Origin: Lineus longissimus
Taxonomy: Eukaryota > Nemertea > Pilidiophora > Heteronemertea > Lineidae
Assembly: GCF_910592395.1 (NCBI RefSeq)
Contig: NC_088313.1
Span: forward strand, 9,674,501 to 9,738,500
Length of the DNA stretch: 64,000 nt
Direction: 5' to 3'
Position 1 is the first letter of the stretch, and every line of letters begins with the position of its first letter. The notes below the pieces were generated by a model. That model was not told the DNA's origin, searched no databases, and worked only from the letters and a program-made list of their open reading frames with translations. Shown here piece after piece: positions 1 through 12,489 of the stretch. The translations under genes were made by a program, and so were the position numbers.

Positions 1-2045
1 TCGCTTTGTATTTAGCAGTTACGGTTGAGCAACCATTACTGCTCTGGTTGGTGCAAAATATGGGAGCAGTCTCAAATGCATTTGAAACCACAGTTATATT
101 ATTCGTTACTTAATTTGAGATGTTTTAGAATAGAAATGCCCCTCGGTTTTGGTCTACATTTTAGCCCCACCCTCGCGGTGTTAGACAAACAATACCACTA
201 CAGTTCGGTATCAATTCCCTAAAGCCATTCTGTAGCCCAAAACAATTATACTTACCCAAGTTCGTGAATTTCGGTTGCCCCTCGCGTGGACTGAGTATGG
301 GACCTGAGCATGCTAACTGTTGAAATCCCTGTAACGGCATTGCGTTCTCGCCAACACTTATCGACCGGGCTCTAGGTATCACCTTCATTGAAAAAAGAAT
401 ACGGGTAGGGGAAGTGAGCATATCAAGCTGTCGGCCTTCATCACCTTGATCGCCAGGCAATTGCGATTATTTCGGTCCGATGTCATTATTTTTACCATAT
501 CGTATAACAACCGGCGGCACGTGCAGAGATACGGCGGTAACTAATGAAACTTTTTCTAAACAACTTGGTTACAATGTTTAGTTTTAATAATGAATTATTT
601 ATTAGCTTCGTTTTGACCGCAGGTGTTTTTGTGAGGCAACTATGATTCAACCAAAAGTTGTATGTATTTTAGAATAAAAATTGATACACCACTTTCGGTA
701 TAAATTGGATATCTCAACAAACACCGCCGATGTGGCATATGTGTTGGCCTACATTTTCGCGCCAACCTTGGGCATCTCGGTGAGATACTCTATGACCCTC
801 CCTGCCTGTTTGTAATAGGTTGATTGAAATTCCTCATCAGGTGATGCAGAATTCAGTGCGGTTGCAACAACTGTTAAAATACCTTATCAACAAATATAAT
901 ATGTACATGTTGGATATAGTGAAATAAAGGGGGCTATTGAAAAAAAATTGTGAAAACTAGATTAAACAAGCAGTCTTTAAAAAAAGACTGAAGGGGTGGT
1001 TCGAATTGTGGGTGGGGCAGGGAATGAGGTTTTTGCGCATATGATGGGGGCAATCTGGGCAGGAGTTGTTGAAATGTGATGTGGTATCATCAGAGGAACC
1101 TGTCATAGATATTTTCATTGTAAATCTAAATAGATAGCAGCGTTCAGGAGAAATTACCGACACACATACTGTATGCATTGAATTAGCTGGCCACCACCAG
1201 GAGATCAAAATAGGCCTATATTCATCATTATACATGTTCTAGGATGACTGGGGAAATAGACGCATGATCAGTCCCATAGGAATTTGTCCGCATTCAGTAG
1301 GCCTGTGACGTTTAGGAATGCAATTGCGAATTGATCTATGATGGCTTATTGCTAGAACATGTATAATGATAAATATAGCCCTATTTTGATATCCTGGTGG
1401 TGGCCAGCTAATTGCATACAGTACTGTATTTACCGTAATTCAACTGTGTGGCGCACCAAATCAGGTGATTCGAAATTCCCGCCACGCTTACTCGCGAACT
1501 CAACTGGCTATCGATAGACGGCAGCACCAACAATTTAGACGGTGCGGATTTTTTGGCGACTAAATGTTGAATATCTGCAAAAATCAAGTTGCTAATCCAC
1601 CAAATCAGGGTGAAAGGCGAATATCACTGTTAATGCGATGCTGCTGTGAAAATGTGTACATTCACATCGCGTATTGACAGCTTGACCTCCACAAGCAGAC
1701 AACCGACTCAATATACGATTACTACGGCGATGTATGGAACAAAATGGTTATTAAATAAATCATTTATTCAGCAGGCTATATAGCGGCTATTAGTAAATTC
1801 AAGTGGGCGAATCAAGCTGAGATTAATCTGAGGGATCTAGGCAGAATAGCAATGTCTTTTTGGACGTTACAAACATGAGAACTAATTTGTTCACGCAGAT
1901 GCATACATGGGACCATAGAGGAGTAAAAACGAACAACCAAGCACAGATGGTGGTTCGCAATCGAACCACCAAAAATTGACAGTTCACGAGAAAAAACCAT
2001 GCTTTCTGCTCATCCTATTACTGACTTTAATTACAATTTGTTCAA
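1..2045. other. Intergenic region, no supported gene
   Basis: Only short unconvincing reading frames are present. The one structure I can support is the inverted repeat near 1.2-1.4 kb, listed separately. An ATTAAA on the minus strand near position 2030 could be the polyadenylation signal of the 158-aa gene that ends at 2046. Confidence 0.5.
1167..1424. repeat. Inverted repeat (foldback or MITE-like), arms about 72 bp
   Basis: Bases 1167-1240 are nearly the reverse complement of 1353-1424. Both arms contain a GGCCACCACCAGGA-type core and a TATACATGTTCT-type inner end. They differ by a few substitutions and a 4-base indel, with about 112 bases between them. No clear target-site duplication was seen, so the transposon class is not assigned. 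Confidence 0.6.
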
Positions 2046-2522
2046 TTACACAAATTTAAAGAAACCTAGTACACCAACCTTCTTAACTCCGGTCCTCTCC
2101 ACAACAGATATCTTCCTGGTTGGCATCTTGAACTGTTTCCCAATAATCCCTTCCAAGGCGGCAGGGTCCGCGTTAGACATCCGCGACGGGCACAATATGC
2201 TCTCCCGATCATCCGTCTCGATCGGCGAGCAGTTGTAATAATTCTCCTCTGACGCCTTTCGCCGCGACGCGAACTCCCCCACGCTGAGGCTCCGTTGAGA
2301 GTACAGCCTGCGCCGGTTCACCAGGGGCATGATGTCGGAAGAAGTGTTGAGTCGCATTAGGTGCTGACATGGGACGGACGGCGCGCGGGGTCCAGAGTTA
2401 TTACCTTTGTTTGGCTCTTCGCGGGTTGTGTCGCTAGTATCGTGGAGCCTTTCACTGAATAAACCGGAGTAGTCACCAGTATAACCATATTCAGGCGCAA
2501 TAATCGAATGTAGGGCTGCCAT
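2046..2522 (-). CDS. Uncharacterised 158-aa protein
   Basis: An open frame of 158 codons starts at an ATG whose product begins MAALHS and ends at TAA. Base composition is clearly higher in GC than the flanks, as expected for coding DNA here. The protein is hydrophilic with no membrane segment. It has several basic-Ser motifs (RRKAS, RKIS, RSLS) that look like basophilic kinase sites, and a basic C-terminal tail ending in FFKFV. An ATTAAA lies just downstream on the minus strand. I do not recognise the family. It may be a single-exon gene or one exon of a larger gene: donor-like GT sites occur inside it (CAAAG/GTAATA near residue 40 and AAG/GTTGGT near the end). Confidence 0.5.
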   Translation of the reverse strand: MAALHSIIAPEYGYTGDYSGLFSERLHDTSDTTREEPNKGNNSGPRAPSVPCQHLMRLNTSSDIMPLVNRRRLYSQRSLSVGEFASRRKASEENYYNCSPIETDDRESILCPSRMSNADPAALEGIIGKQFKMPTRKISVVERTGVKKVGVLGFFKFV

Positions 2523-4843
2523 ATTGAATTACAGAACAATGGGCTGGATCCATTTCACTGCACGAAAAATTACCAGAAGGCTTTTACAGACATACCAATA
2601 GTATCCTTTGATACTGGACGGTTGGCCAGTATTAGTTATCGCAGCGTTATTGGTAACATGTAAGTCCAAGCAGCAACATCTCAGTTTACCAAAAATCGTT
2701 TGACAAAATTAGATTTTTGGAAATTTCCAAACCGATAAATCAACATGTAAGTGTCTCTTTTAATTCCTTCTCATTTGATGGGTTTCCTGACAACAAATAG
2801 AGTAACCCAGCCTGTCACATAAACAATAATTATGGTAGATACATGACATGTCCAGCATTTGCTTTCAATGTTACATATTGCGGTTTGACGTCAGGCTATA
2901 TACATATATCCGTGATTAAAAAGACCAGGGGGTTCTCCATAGAAGGCATTGGGGTTTTACAAAACTAATCACCGCAAGACGGAATTATGTAGATTCATTA
3001 ATTAAAAAGTCTATTCCTGCTTCTCAATAATCTTCACACTTGGAGATTGATTAATACTGATAATAAAAGATTATCTGTTGATTCCCTACATGACATGTGG
3101 CATATGCTTTAAATACCAACGTTTGTCTTGTCCCATTGGGACTTCATGACTTGTATTTAATGAGAACACGGTTGTAATGCCATAATAATAGAACCTCGAC
3201 CACGTTTGAATAATCATATATTTGATAAATCCACTGATAAAAACATGGACTCACTATCAGCAAACTGCAAAGGCCAGGCCAGTTTCACATTTATAAACCT
3301 TAAAACCTAACGAAACGCCACATGTATACAAACCTTTCACTGGTCAGCGCTACAATAAATTGAAATTTTCAAAAGAATTCATAACCAGTTGGATTTATGA
3401 TTTCTGTAAAAAAAATATTCAAAATGTGTTGTTCCCACTGCCTCACCTGACGCCGTCTCCTTTGCTACCCAATTTACTAAAAGAATAATTCTGTGAAACA
3501 CGCCGACTGCCTTTACTCCCTCTCCAGAACCTCCAACAGGATTCGCCGTGGTGTCCTTGTTTCAAAGACCACAAGAAGACATCCTTACAAAACCAGTTAT
3601 TTTCAATATACTCCACCTCTCGATGTTTCAAACCCCTCCCAATCAGAGCTTGCTCTGTTTTAAAAGCGGATTTCGCACAAAGAACAATAATGCCCATGCA
3701 CAATGCCCTTCCCGCGCCACGATCATTATCAAAGCAATCTTATAATAAGCGTCAAACGTGATTTTCTGAGTTGAACCCTATTGTCAATAATGTTCATACT
3801 TATTAAAGTAGCTGATCTGCACTGGACTTTTGAACAGGAATTAAGTAGGTACATCTTTAGGGCCCGGCAAATTTTAGACAGTTAGTGGGCTGAATCTCTA
3901 GCAGTGCGAAATCCGCTTTTAAGCTTGAGTTACCGAAGGGTCTTTGTTGAATTGCGTGTCCCCCGCTGCAAGTTTCTTTCATTTCGGGAGAAATACATAA
4001 AAACACTTCAACAGAATGATTAACACCATGAAACCGATGTAGATTGAAAAACCATGACGTTAGGAACGTGTTTATTGTATTTATACCGCAAATCTGAACT
4101 TAAACTACACAAGGTGTGTAAAGTAATCAGAAAAGCCACCCTTTCTAGCGGATTGTACTGGTTTTTCTCAGGGTTTTATATACAAATTACAATGTAGTAT
4201 CAAAACCTGTATCTCAGGATGTAACTAGAATTTCAACTGAGTCTGCATGCAGACTGTGAAGTCTCCGTCGCGTGTCGGGTGTAGAAAAGTAATAGGAGGA
4301 AACAGTATTTGAGTAATGTATTTTATTAAGTATTCATTTTATATACATTGTTTGTTTTAAAAATATGTAGTGTTAACAGTTATAAGTAGATTGAATTGTC
4401 TTGTACAGTGGGGAAGCAGAATAATTGAATAGTAATGCAATAGTTGTGAACAGCTGAACCAACATAAGTAAATATGTTGCGAGATCATTTAATAGTGTGA
4501 AAAGTTTACAAGTGTCACACTAGCTCAATCAAATCATGCTCTTTGTTCATTAAGAACTAGCATTAGGAATTTTAAGGGTGGGAATTGCAGCAAATGTGAT
4601 GTCATGGTAGCTGTAGTATGTATAGCAAGTCCCGTAGATTGTGGAGGCTGGTGTTTCTCTTTGGTATATTTGGTCCAAGTTGCCAGAAGTGGTTGGCTGA
4701 TATGATAGAGCCATTTAGATTTGGCCGGAATCTGCAAACCTTCTCCCCATCTGTGTTGACCAGTTGTACGAGTAATGCTGGCCTTCCTCTTGTGGGATAC
4801 ATCAGATAACTTGCTGATTTCTTCTGCCAATTTATCATTTCAG
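2523..4843. other. Intergenic or intronic sequence, little to report
   Basis: No exon can be defended here. A 86-codon minus frame at 3443-3703 and its plus-strand shadow have no recognisable motif. A small inverted pair lies at about 3663-3678 and 3904-3918. Minus-strand frames at 4534-4862 are hydrophilic and preceded by an AG acceptor-like site near 4835, so a terminal exon there is possible but unsupported. Confidence 0.4.
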
Positions 4844-6822
4844 AACCAGGACCCCTTTCCAACTACAACGACGTCAGGATCCAGCTCAAATGGCATTCAA
4901 GGTATTTTGTTCATATAAATCACATCTTCTTGCTTTCCTGTAATTGGTATAACCAGATGTGCAAGGCTATGTGTACATGTACTAGTATGCTATTTACATA
5001 TGGCAACATATTTGAAAGATAACAAAACATCCTTTGCAAGTTAGAATAGTTCACAAGAATGTTATGTTTGCATATCAGCTGTAAATACATAGTCTTCCCA
5101 ACAATTTTCTAGCACAAGCCTTGATTACGAACTGAACAAATTAAATGCCCTTATTCGTATGATTAGTGATTTTTTTTCATTTGTCTTTCAGAATTCTCAG
5201 GAGCAACGCCTACATGTATTGTAGCAGGTGGAGAATCAGATTCTGAAGGGGTAAGCCATTTTGATCGAAAATTCATCATACATGTAGCTAACCTTTGCAT
5301 GTACATGTACAAGTACTTATAAAGCTACATGTAAATGTGATTGTACGCAATTGCTCTTTTGTTTTGTTTTGCTAATACTCTAGACCACGGTTGCCCAACT
5401 GAACTGCAAAATATTCCCAAGCAGCCAAACCTGGCAAGCAATATGGCACTGTACCAGATGGCATTACTCTACTCCACTCGACAGTTAGCCGATTAAAGTG
5501 TTTAACTCTGGTTGAGTTGCGACTGTATATCTTCTGGTCTTGATTTATTTTTAAACATTTTGTTTGAGCATACATGTAGATGTCAATTAGGAAGATTTCT
5601 AACAACATCATTTGATCGTTGTGTTTAATTTCTGAATAATCTTTACATACTTCCCCTACTCTGGAGCTGGTTTGACAATATGATTTATTAATTTCACCTA
5701 TTCATTTCAGTCCATTAGTGTGGAAATTGTGAAACCTTCTAAGAGAAACAAATGCCAAGTCTGTTGCAAAAAAGAGAAAGGTCACTGTGGCAAAGAATGC
5801 GCAGGTATGGCGTTAATCTGGATCATTTTTTTTCAGAAGGATGTGATCGAAGTCATGCAATCCCCTCCCCTTCCCCTAAAACTGGCAGGACTCGATGCTC
5901 AGAAGTTGCCAAAATCCTTCTCAATACAAAGACTGCACTGTGCTAGCCTTCCAGAATAAATGGAAATCTTCTCAAATCATCTTCAATCAAATCTTTCTTG
6001 ATAAGTTTTACATGTATGATGCTGCATGTAATATCTTAAAGAGTTGGACACAATTAAATTTGTGACAAGGTAGCTTGTTTTGTTATTCAGAAATGATTTG
6101 CATGCTTCTACATTGTACATGTAACTCGGTTTGAGTTTCAAATAACAATTGTACTGTATACTTTGTCTGAGAGTACATGTACATGTATACATTTTTCAGG
6201 TATCCAACTTTGCTGCAAAGGAATCAAAGCAGGTTACGATCGAGGAGAGTGCCTTACCAGGTAAATGTCCCATTTGTCAATCCTCCTTGAAATACGGACG
6301 AAGCGATTTATTCTTTATTTACCGTTGGCCATGTTTGACAGAAATCACAATTGAAATCTACATGTACATATATGTCCAGCATTTGCTAACTACATGTATT
6401 TGCTTAGACACGTGTGATCTTATGTGAGGAACCTCAATGGTGAGTAGCTCAGTCACCGATTAGAGGTCGTTGAGTCCCTGGTTCTCTGTAGCCATGAGAT
6501 TGTCAGCAGGGCTTTGCCAGACATACTCAACTCCAACCAGGTCTTTAATTTGGTATTTTTCTGTTTTTCTCAGCGCTGACTGAAAAGCTCATTGGAAGTT
6601 GATTGGAAGTGATTTATAGCTCTTAGTTATTTCTTCTTTTTTTCAGATGGTCACTTTATAGTTGAGAAGATCTTGAAGGATAGGATGAAGAATGGGGTCA
6701 GGGAGGGACTCATCAGTTGGGATGGCTATGATTCGACGCACAACACGTGGGAGCCTATGAAGGAATTACCAAAAGACATTGTTACAGACTATTATCAGAA
6801 TACATGTAAGAAGAAACATTAG
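4844..6822 (+). CDS. Chromodomain-containing protein, 3' exons
   Basis: Consecutive exons with good splice sites are seen at 4844-4901, 5192-5250, 6200-6260 and 6647-6822; the last ends at TAG. Phases agree across these four exons. The last exon encodes a chromodomain: a HFIVEKIL start, a D-R-basic stretch, then LISWDGY and NTWEPMKEL, matching the usual FxVExIL...YLVKWxGY...NTWEP...L pattern. Chromodomains bind methylated histone tails, so a nuclear chromatin role is likely. The upstream exons are Ser/Thr-rich and acidic (GGESDSEG). A further 94-nt exon at 5711-5804 has strong splice sites and a Cys-rich frame (CQVCCKKEKGHC), but including it breaks the frame of the next exon. The 5' end and first exons are not identified. 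The gene is tail-to-tail with the kinase-like gene ending at 7175. Confidence 0.62.
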
Positions 6823-7174
6823 ATAGTTGTAGTACATGACATACAATGATGTCCAGTCATTTTCAGATTTTGAGTGGCCATGGACATAAGGCCAAATTTC
6901 AATGAAAAAAAACAACATTGAAATCTAAATGCTGAAATGGCGCAAAAAGAAATTTCTGAATATGACATGAACATAATCAGAGTTTGAACGACTACCACTG
7001 CTCTGTACAAATCATACAAATATCCAATTCACAATTAAAACGACAAAAACTGGGTCAAGACTAGTAACTTTCCACCTGTCATTTTCCATCATGAAGGTTT
7101 AAGAACCAAATGCAACAATGTAACTAGAGTCAGACATGGATGAGCAGAATACTCATTATCAAATGATCTCAACA

Positions 7175-9399
7175 TCATACAACAAAAGTTGACAGCGAAT
7201 CATAATAACCACCCGGTCCCCGGTCTGGTCGTTCAGCAACAACTGGATTTACACAACGCACTGCAAACGTCTCCATTGCAGGAAATGTCCAATGATGAAT
7301 ATTGTGAACACGGCAGAACTTCAGTATTTTCAGACAGAGGCTGCCATATGCAAAGATATCTGAAGCGATAGAAAATGTTTTTTTCCTAAGAAGAACTTCA
7401 GGCGCAACATCCTCTTCCTGAATACTACGTACTTGTCTGGCCGTGAGAACCTTGGCAGATTCTATCTTGCAAGATCTACTCCAATTGACAAGAAACAATT
7501 TCATTCCTGGACTCTCTGAAGCTTCCACCACAACATGTTCTGCCCTTAAGCTATTCCATAAAAAAACTTTTTTGAACACACTGTCAAGGTGAATCCCAAG
7601 TGTAACCGCCACATTGGCCCATTCCTCACCACTCAGTGGTCGATAAGCGTCTGTCGATAGAAAGTCCCCCAGATTATAACACAAATCATCAACCTGATGA
7701 AGGGATGTAACCAATCCTGGCTTCCTGTTGGAGAGAGAAATACCTATGGGATATGGGGTGTATTTAGCATTTAAACACGACAAAACCTGGAACTCATGGT
7801 GAGCCATCATACATTTCCCTTCATCAGAATACTCTTTACAACAATACCGATTGCGACCATGTTTTGCCATGAATATATTTTGTTTGTTTTCCCTTTTACA
7901 AGTGCCCCTGTAACTCCACAGTGATATAAGGCACAAAAACATTGTCAATATCAGGGTCCGGTTCATAAAATGTTTGGCTGAATATCGCTTCGGAAACTTG
8001 TCGAGAGGTATAGGCGGAAACTTGACTTGACAGCCTCAAATGGGTGCATCGCTTGTGATGCTCGTCCCGTATTGCCGAATTATACGTCAGATTCGTATAC
8101 TGCCGATACAGGTTGTCATAATCGTCATCTTTAACCTGGAGGTTTTCCTGGAGCTCGTCCTTGGCAGCCTCTAACTTATCAATCGTTTCATTCAATTTAG
8201 CCTGAAAATATCAACATTCACAATGATGAAAATGACAAGATAGTTTTCTGACATGCGGCGAAGTGAAGGCAACTATTAACCTTCATAACAGGTTCCAGGT
8301 AAAAGGCAATGTCACAAAAATAAGTAATGCAATGCAGCCAACATTTGCCTTCAACTGATTAGGCATATCATGGATAATGAAATAAGAGGGATATTACACT
8401 TATAACATGTATAAGAACTGCGGTGAAGATGTCCTGAAGTCCTGTGACCTTTTCACTTACAATTTCTTTCTTGTTAGTATTACAGGTCATCCCTTGAACT
8501 CTTTCAGCTGATGGACCATGATCAAACAGCCTCTTCTTACAGCCCATCTTAACTGCATGTACCAAAGGCGATGCTGGGCTATCTTGCTGAAAAACATATC
8601 AACAGAAATATCAGCACTAATTTTTTTTTTCTGAAACATGAAACGTTCTAACCTACAGACACTGACACTTGGCGGCCTGACCAGTTCCACTCAAGATTTA
8701 GTTCAAAATTAGATCAAGTGGTTGGAAAACCCGAACCAAGGTATGGAGCATTGTGTATGTGTGGATTTCTATTTAACTGGTGCATGATTCAGCATATGCC
8801 TTGAACTATTATCACCTTTTCCACAACATCTATAGTACTTGGCTACTTACATGTATCGTGGCAGCTTCCAAATCAATACCAGCAGTTCCACTACCAGTTC
8901 CAGGAGGATGGATTATCTCAGGATCCTGATATGTAATAAAAAATTGCACAATGTTCACTGACTACACCAAGTAACAATCTGGATGTGATGGGATGAGGTT
9001 AGCACATTACTGTCCACCAAAATGTTTTTCATTATTATTTTAAGGTATATGTAGCCAATATTTCCCAGGGTTTTGGTACCTGCATTAAAATGAACAAAGG
9101 CTTTGTGTCTTGTTACTGATGTTGCAAGGAGCATCCTCTGCCTTCCGCTAATGTGCATAGCCAATCTGGGTCCAATAAATCAGGCACGCTCTTTGACTGC
9201 ATTTAACAAGGTAACATTGAGATAAGAGTGAAAAGCTTTCAACTGACATTTTAGATCTAGCCAGATATGGGAACACAAATTTTGAACTTACATCTTTGCC
9301 AGAAGTTCCAGTACATGCAGTTGTACTTGTGCTTGCAGGTGCACTTTCATCCATTCTTTTTGGCTCACCGTAAGGGGAGTCTATATGATAGCGCTGTGT

Positions 9400-9442
<43 letters not shown>

Positions 9443-11675
9443 ATCCTAACAGTGGCACGTTTCTTAACTGCTAGGGCTATGAACTTGAAACTTTGTACAC
9501 AGAATGCCCTAGGTCAGCTGCCCTCTGACACTGATTTTCGGTCCGATCTGATTCTCTGTTTGGCCACCAGGGGGCCAAATGTCGATATCTAAAAAGTGTG
9601 ACATCTCGCTTATTAGTGACTTGTTTTCGATAAAACTTTTGTTGTAGGTACTCATAGCAAATATACATTTTATATTATACGGGTTTTTAATTTGACCTTG
9701 TTTTCAAGGTCGCAGAGGTCATATGGCGTAAATTGGCCATTAGAGTGTAAACTATGGCACGTTTCTTAAAAACTAAAGCTATGAACTTGAAACTTGGTAC
9801 ATATAACCCCCTATATCACATAGCCTCTGGTGCTGAATTTTGGTTCGATCTGATTCCTAACTTTGCCACCAGGGGGCCAAAAGTGGAAATCTAAAAAGTG
9901 TGATATCTCGCTTATAAGTGACTTGTTTTCAATAAAATTCTTATGGTAGGTACTGTTAGGAAGAATACATCACATGTTATACGGGTTTTCAATTTGACCT
10001 ACTTTTCAAGGTCACAGAAGTCATATGGCGTAAATTGGCTGTTAGAGTGTAAACTATGGCACGTTTCTTAACCAGTAAAGCTATGAACTTGAAAGTTGGT
10101 GCATATAACCCCCTACATCAGATAACGTCTGATGTCGAATTTTGGCCTGATCTGATTCTTTATTCGGCCACCAGGGGGCCATAACGGAAAAAGGAAGAAG
10201 TGCAATATCTTGCTTATTTGAGTGAATTGTTTTCAATAAAATTTTATGGCAGGGACTCCTAGCAAGGATACATCACATTTCCTATGATTTTTGGATTTGA
10301 CCTCCTTTTCTAGGTCACAGAGGTCAAATGGCGTAAATTGACCGTTCGAGTGTAACTATGGCACGTTTCTTAACTGCTAAAGCTATGAACTTGAAAGTTG
10401 GTACATGTAACCCCCTACATCAGATAATCTCTGACACCGAATTTTGGCCTGATATGATTCTTGATTTGGCCACTAGGGGGTCAAAACTGAAAAAGTAGGA
10501 CGTGCAATAGCTCGCTTATTAATGACTTTTTTTCCGATGAATTTTTTATTGCAGGGACTCTTAGCGGTTAGCAATCACACGATATTGATCTTATTGATGT
10601 CATAGTCAATTATTGGTTGGATCATAAACTTATATATACTGCCCTGTCTTATTACTTGACATCAATACACATCTAAAAAAAGTCTTCATGCCTGATTGTG
10701 TTCACCATATTCACCTCTAAACTAAGCATGATCCTGCCTACTAAATGATGTATACGGTGAGCACAATGGCCCCTGGCCGTTTCATTTGTTTTTTAGAGTC
10801 ACGTTGTCGTTTTTTTTTCATAGCCAGAGGTGAAGGTCCAGTAAAAGGAGGCTGAAAATCAGATTTGAAATTTGAGTCCCCAAATTGTAGAGAATACTTT
10901 TAACAAACAAACTGACACACGGTGAGCTAACGTAGTGTGTTCTCCGGGAGGTCAGGTTTGACTTAGTTCTTTCATTTAAATCTTGTGCCCAAAACCAAAC
11001 ACACACTTCGTTTTTTGGACTGGCGAATTTAAAAGATTTCTAAACGGACGCTGTTTACTTCCACTTCCAGGGCCAAAAAGAATTATATACTCACTGCAGT
11101 TTTCTTTTTCTGCTTGTTGCTACGGTTCCTCCTCTTTTTTTGTGATGCACCCAAGGGTGTTGGTGGAATCATGTCAGGACTCGAAGGCTGAAATTCATAA
11201 ACCAGAGGAAAAATGTCAAGACAATGCAAAAACAGAGACTTATCAAACATTAAAGTCTAAGTCACCAAATGTGATGCCAATCAACTATATATGATTGCTT
11301 TCATTTTTTGTCTGTTGTGCAAACAATAGGCCAGGCAACATGACAATATCAAACCATTTTCAGCTCGGTTACAAACTGATGCCCAGAGTGGTATCTTTGC
11401 TATAAATTTCTGATGATCAGCCTCACTGACAATGTATGAAAAGCCTCAGGCTCAGGATGATGAAATCAACAACATTTGGAACTTATATTTGGCAATGTCT
11501 TGCACTTGCTCATGTTCTAATTTGTTCTAAATCAGTTATTCTAACATTCCGCTTTCTCATTACTCACCAAATGAACAGGACTTGACGAAAGAAGTTGAAG
11601 GGATGCATTACTTCCATTTCCATCACTGAAAATCGACACTGTACTGTCACATTCATCATCACTAACGTCCATCAT
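7175..11675 (-). CDS. Kinase-like (probable pseudokinase) protein, six exons
   Basis: Exons read on the minus strand at 11568-11675 (ATG start, MMDVSDDE), 11095-11187 (basic, KKRRNRSNKQKKK), 9292-9363, 8851-8925, 8461-8586 and 7175-8201. All defined junctions are phase 0 with GTAAGT/GTGAGT donors. The N-terminal third is acidic, Ser/Pro-rich and basic. Next comes a short coiled coil (KLEAAKDELQENLQ), then a kinase fold in the last exon: a candidate VAIK-type Lys (RYCCKEY), an APEVL motif, SDIFAYGSL (subdomain IX) and a C...ERP subdomain XI. The HRD position reads NSLRAEH and the DFG position reads NWSR, so catalysis is unlikely. The last exon has a frame change near 7890-7966 (one frame ends ELQGHL-stop, the next continues CKRENK); this is either a one-base lesion or a very short intron. 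A tandem-repeat element (9380-10790) lies in the intron between exons 2 and 3. Confidence 0.6.
9380..10790 (+). repeat. Tandem 302-bp repeat element, about 3.7 units plus unique 3' segment
   Basis: The GGCACGTTTCTTAA start of the unit recurs at about 9453, 9756, 10058 and 10360, a spacing of 302-303 bases. Each unit also has a CCACCAGGGGGCCA-like block and GATATCTCGCTTA-like text. The array is preceded by a (GTC)n microsatellite and followed by about 220 bases of single-copy sequence ending in GGCCGTTTCATTTG. An inverted copy of the same layout lies at 63067-64000. The units have no open reading frame. It is a dispersed satellite-bearing element of unknown class. Confidence 0.75.
9400..9442 (+). 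repeat. (GTC)n microsatellite
   Basis: About 14 GTC/CGT triplets in a row lie at the 5' edge of the 302-bp repeat element, next to exon 3 of the kinase-like gene. Confidence 0.9.
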
Positions 11676-11859
11676 AAAACTTTTTTGTCAGTCTGAAATA
11701 AACCAAATATTATGACATAGTACAAAAAAAATTAATCGCAAGTTACTTAATTGATTTCAAGATAATCAACCCAAATTTTAGTCGAACATCTGGTTCATCT
11801 TGAAAGAGAAAACTTTCCATTTTTTCCCCTCTTAGCCAGCGTAGTTCCTGGGCTTATCC

Positions 11860-12205
11860 ATTCGTTTAGGCCCTTATACCCCTATTTTACGCCTTCTACC
11901 CCTTGTAACAAGCACTCAATTAATTAAGGGCCTGTGGTCTACTATATAATTATATATTATTTTGCTGTTAGTGTTATATGATTTCTCTGTAGATTCTAAC
12001 GCTTTTTTTTTTTTTTATTATCATTTTTGTAGTCACGTCACCTCCGCACGCTGATGGTCAGGGTACATTTCCTAAGACAGATCCCTGCCTGTTTTACTGC
12101 ATCTTCTCTCTATCCCGCACCAGTTTATTGTATTTTCCAAACCTATATGAATGTAGTATTCATCTGGCTCAATAAACTGCTTTGAATTTGAATTGAATTT
12201 ATAAA
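11860..12205 (+). mobile_element. Possible 3' tail of a CR1/L2-like LINE
   Basis: The segment runs through a poly-T tract, a Cys/Pro-poor non-coding stretch, and then CTCAATAAACTGC followed by short TTTGAA/TTGAAT repeats. CR1 and L2 LINEs typically end in such short microsatellite repeats after a polyadenylation-like signal. No reverse-transcriptase coding remains, so this would be a 5'-truncated copy. The call is by tail style only. Confidence 0.4.
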
Positions 12206-12489
12206 CGAATCAATCATGGCCACGTGCATTTTTGAGAGACGACTTGCCACGACTTCTTTTCGATTTATCAACATCATGATTGTCATAAACTGGCCCGATA
12301 ATAGGTCTGCCTTGTTCCTTACCTTTCCTTATACTTCTGTAACACTTTACGATAAGAAAATCTAATGATGAGGGCACAAGTTTTTTTCATCAAATCAAAT
12401 CATCAAGTACGGTAAACTGTAAACACATCAATCACGTGATCATTGTCACGTGATGGGCGGAGCTGCCTCATGGTGTAACGGTAAAATCA

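Noticed and set aside
4534-4862. Minus-strand terminal exon opposite the chromodomain gene
   Set aside because: Two competing frames with no motif and no partner exon; it overlaps a plus-strand exon with phase-matched neighbours.
5836-5959. Alternative exon starting after a strong CATTTTTTTTCAG acceptor in the chromodomain gene
   Set aside because: The implied intron from 5804 would be only 31 bases, and no good donor follows before the stop.
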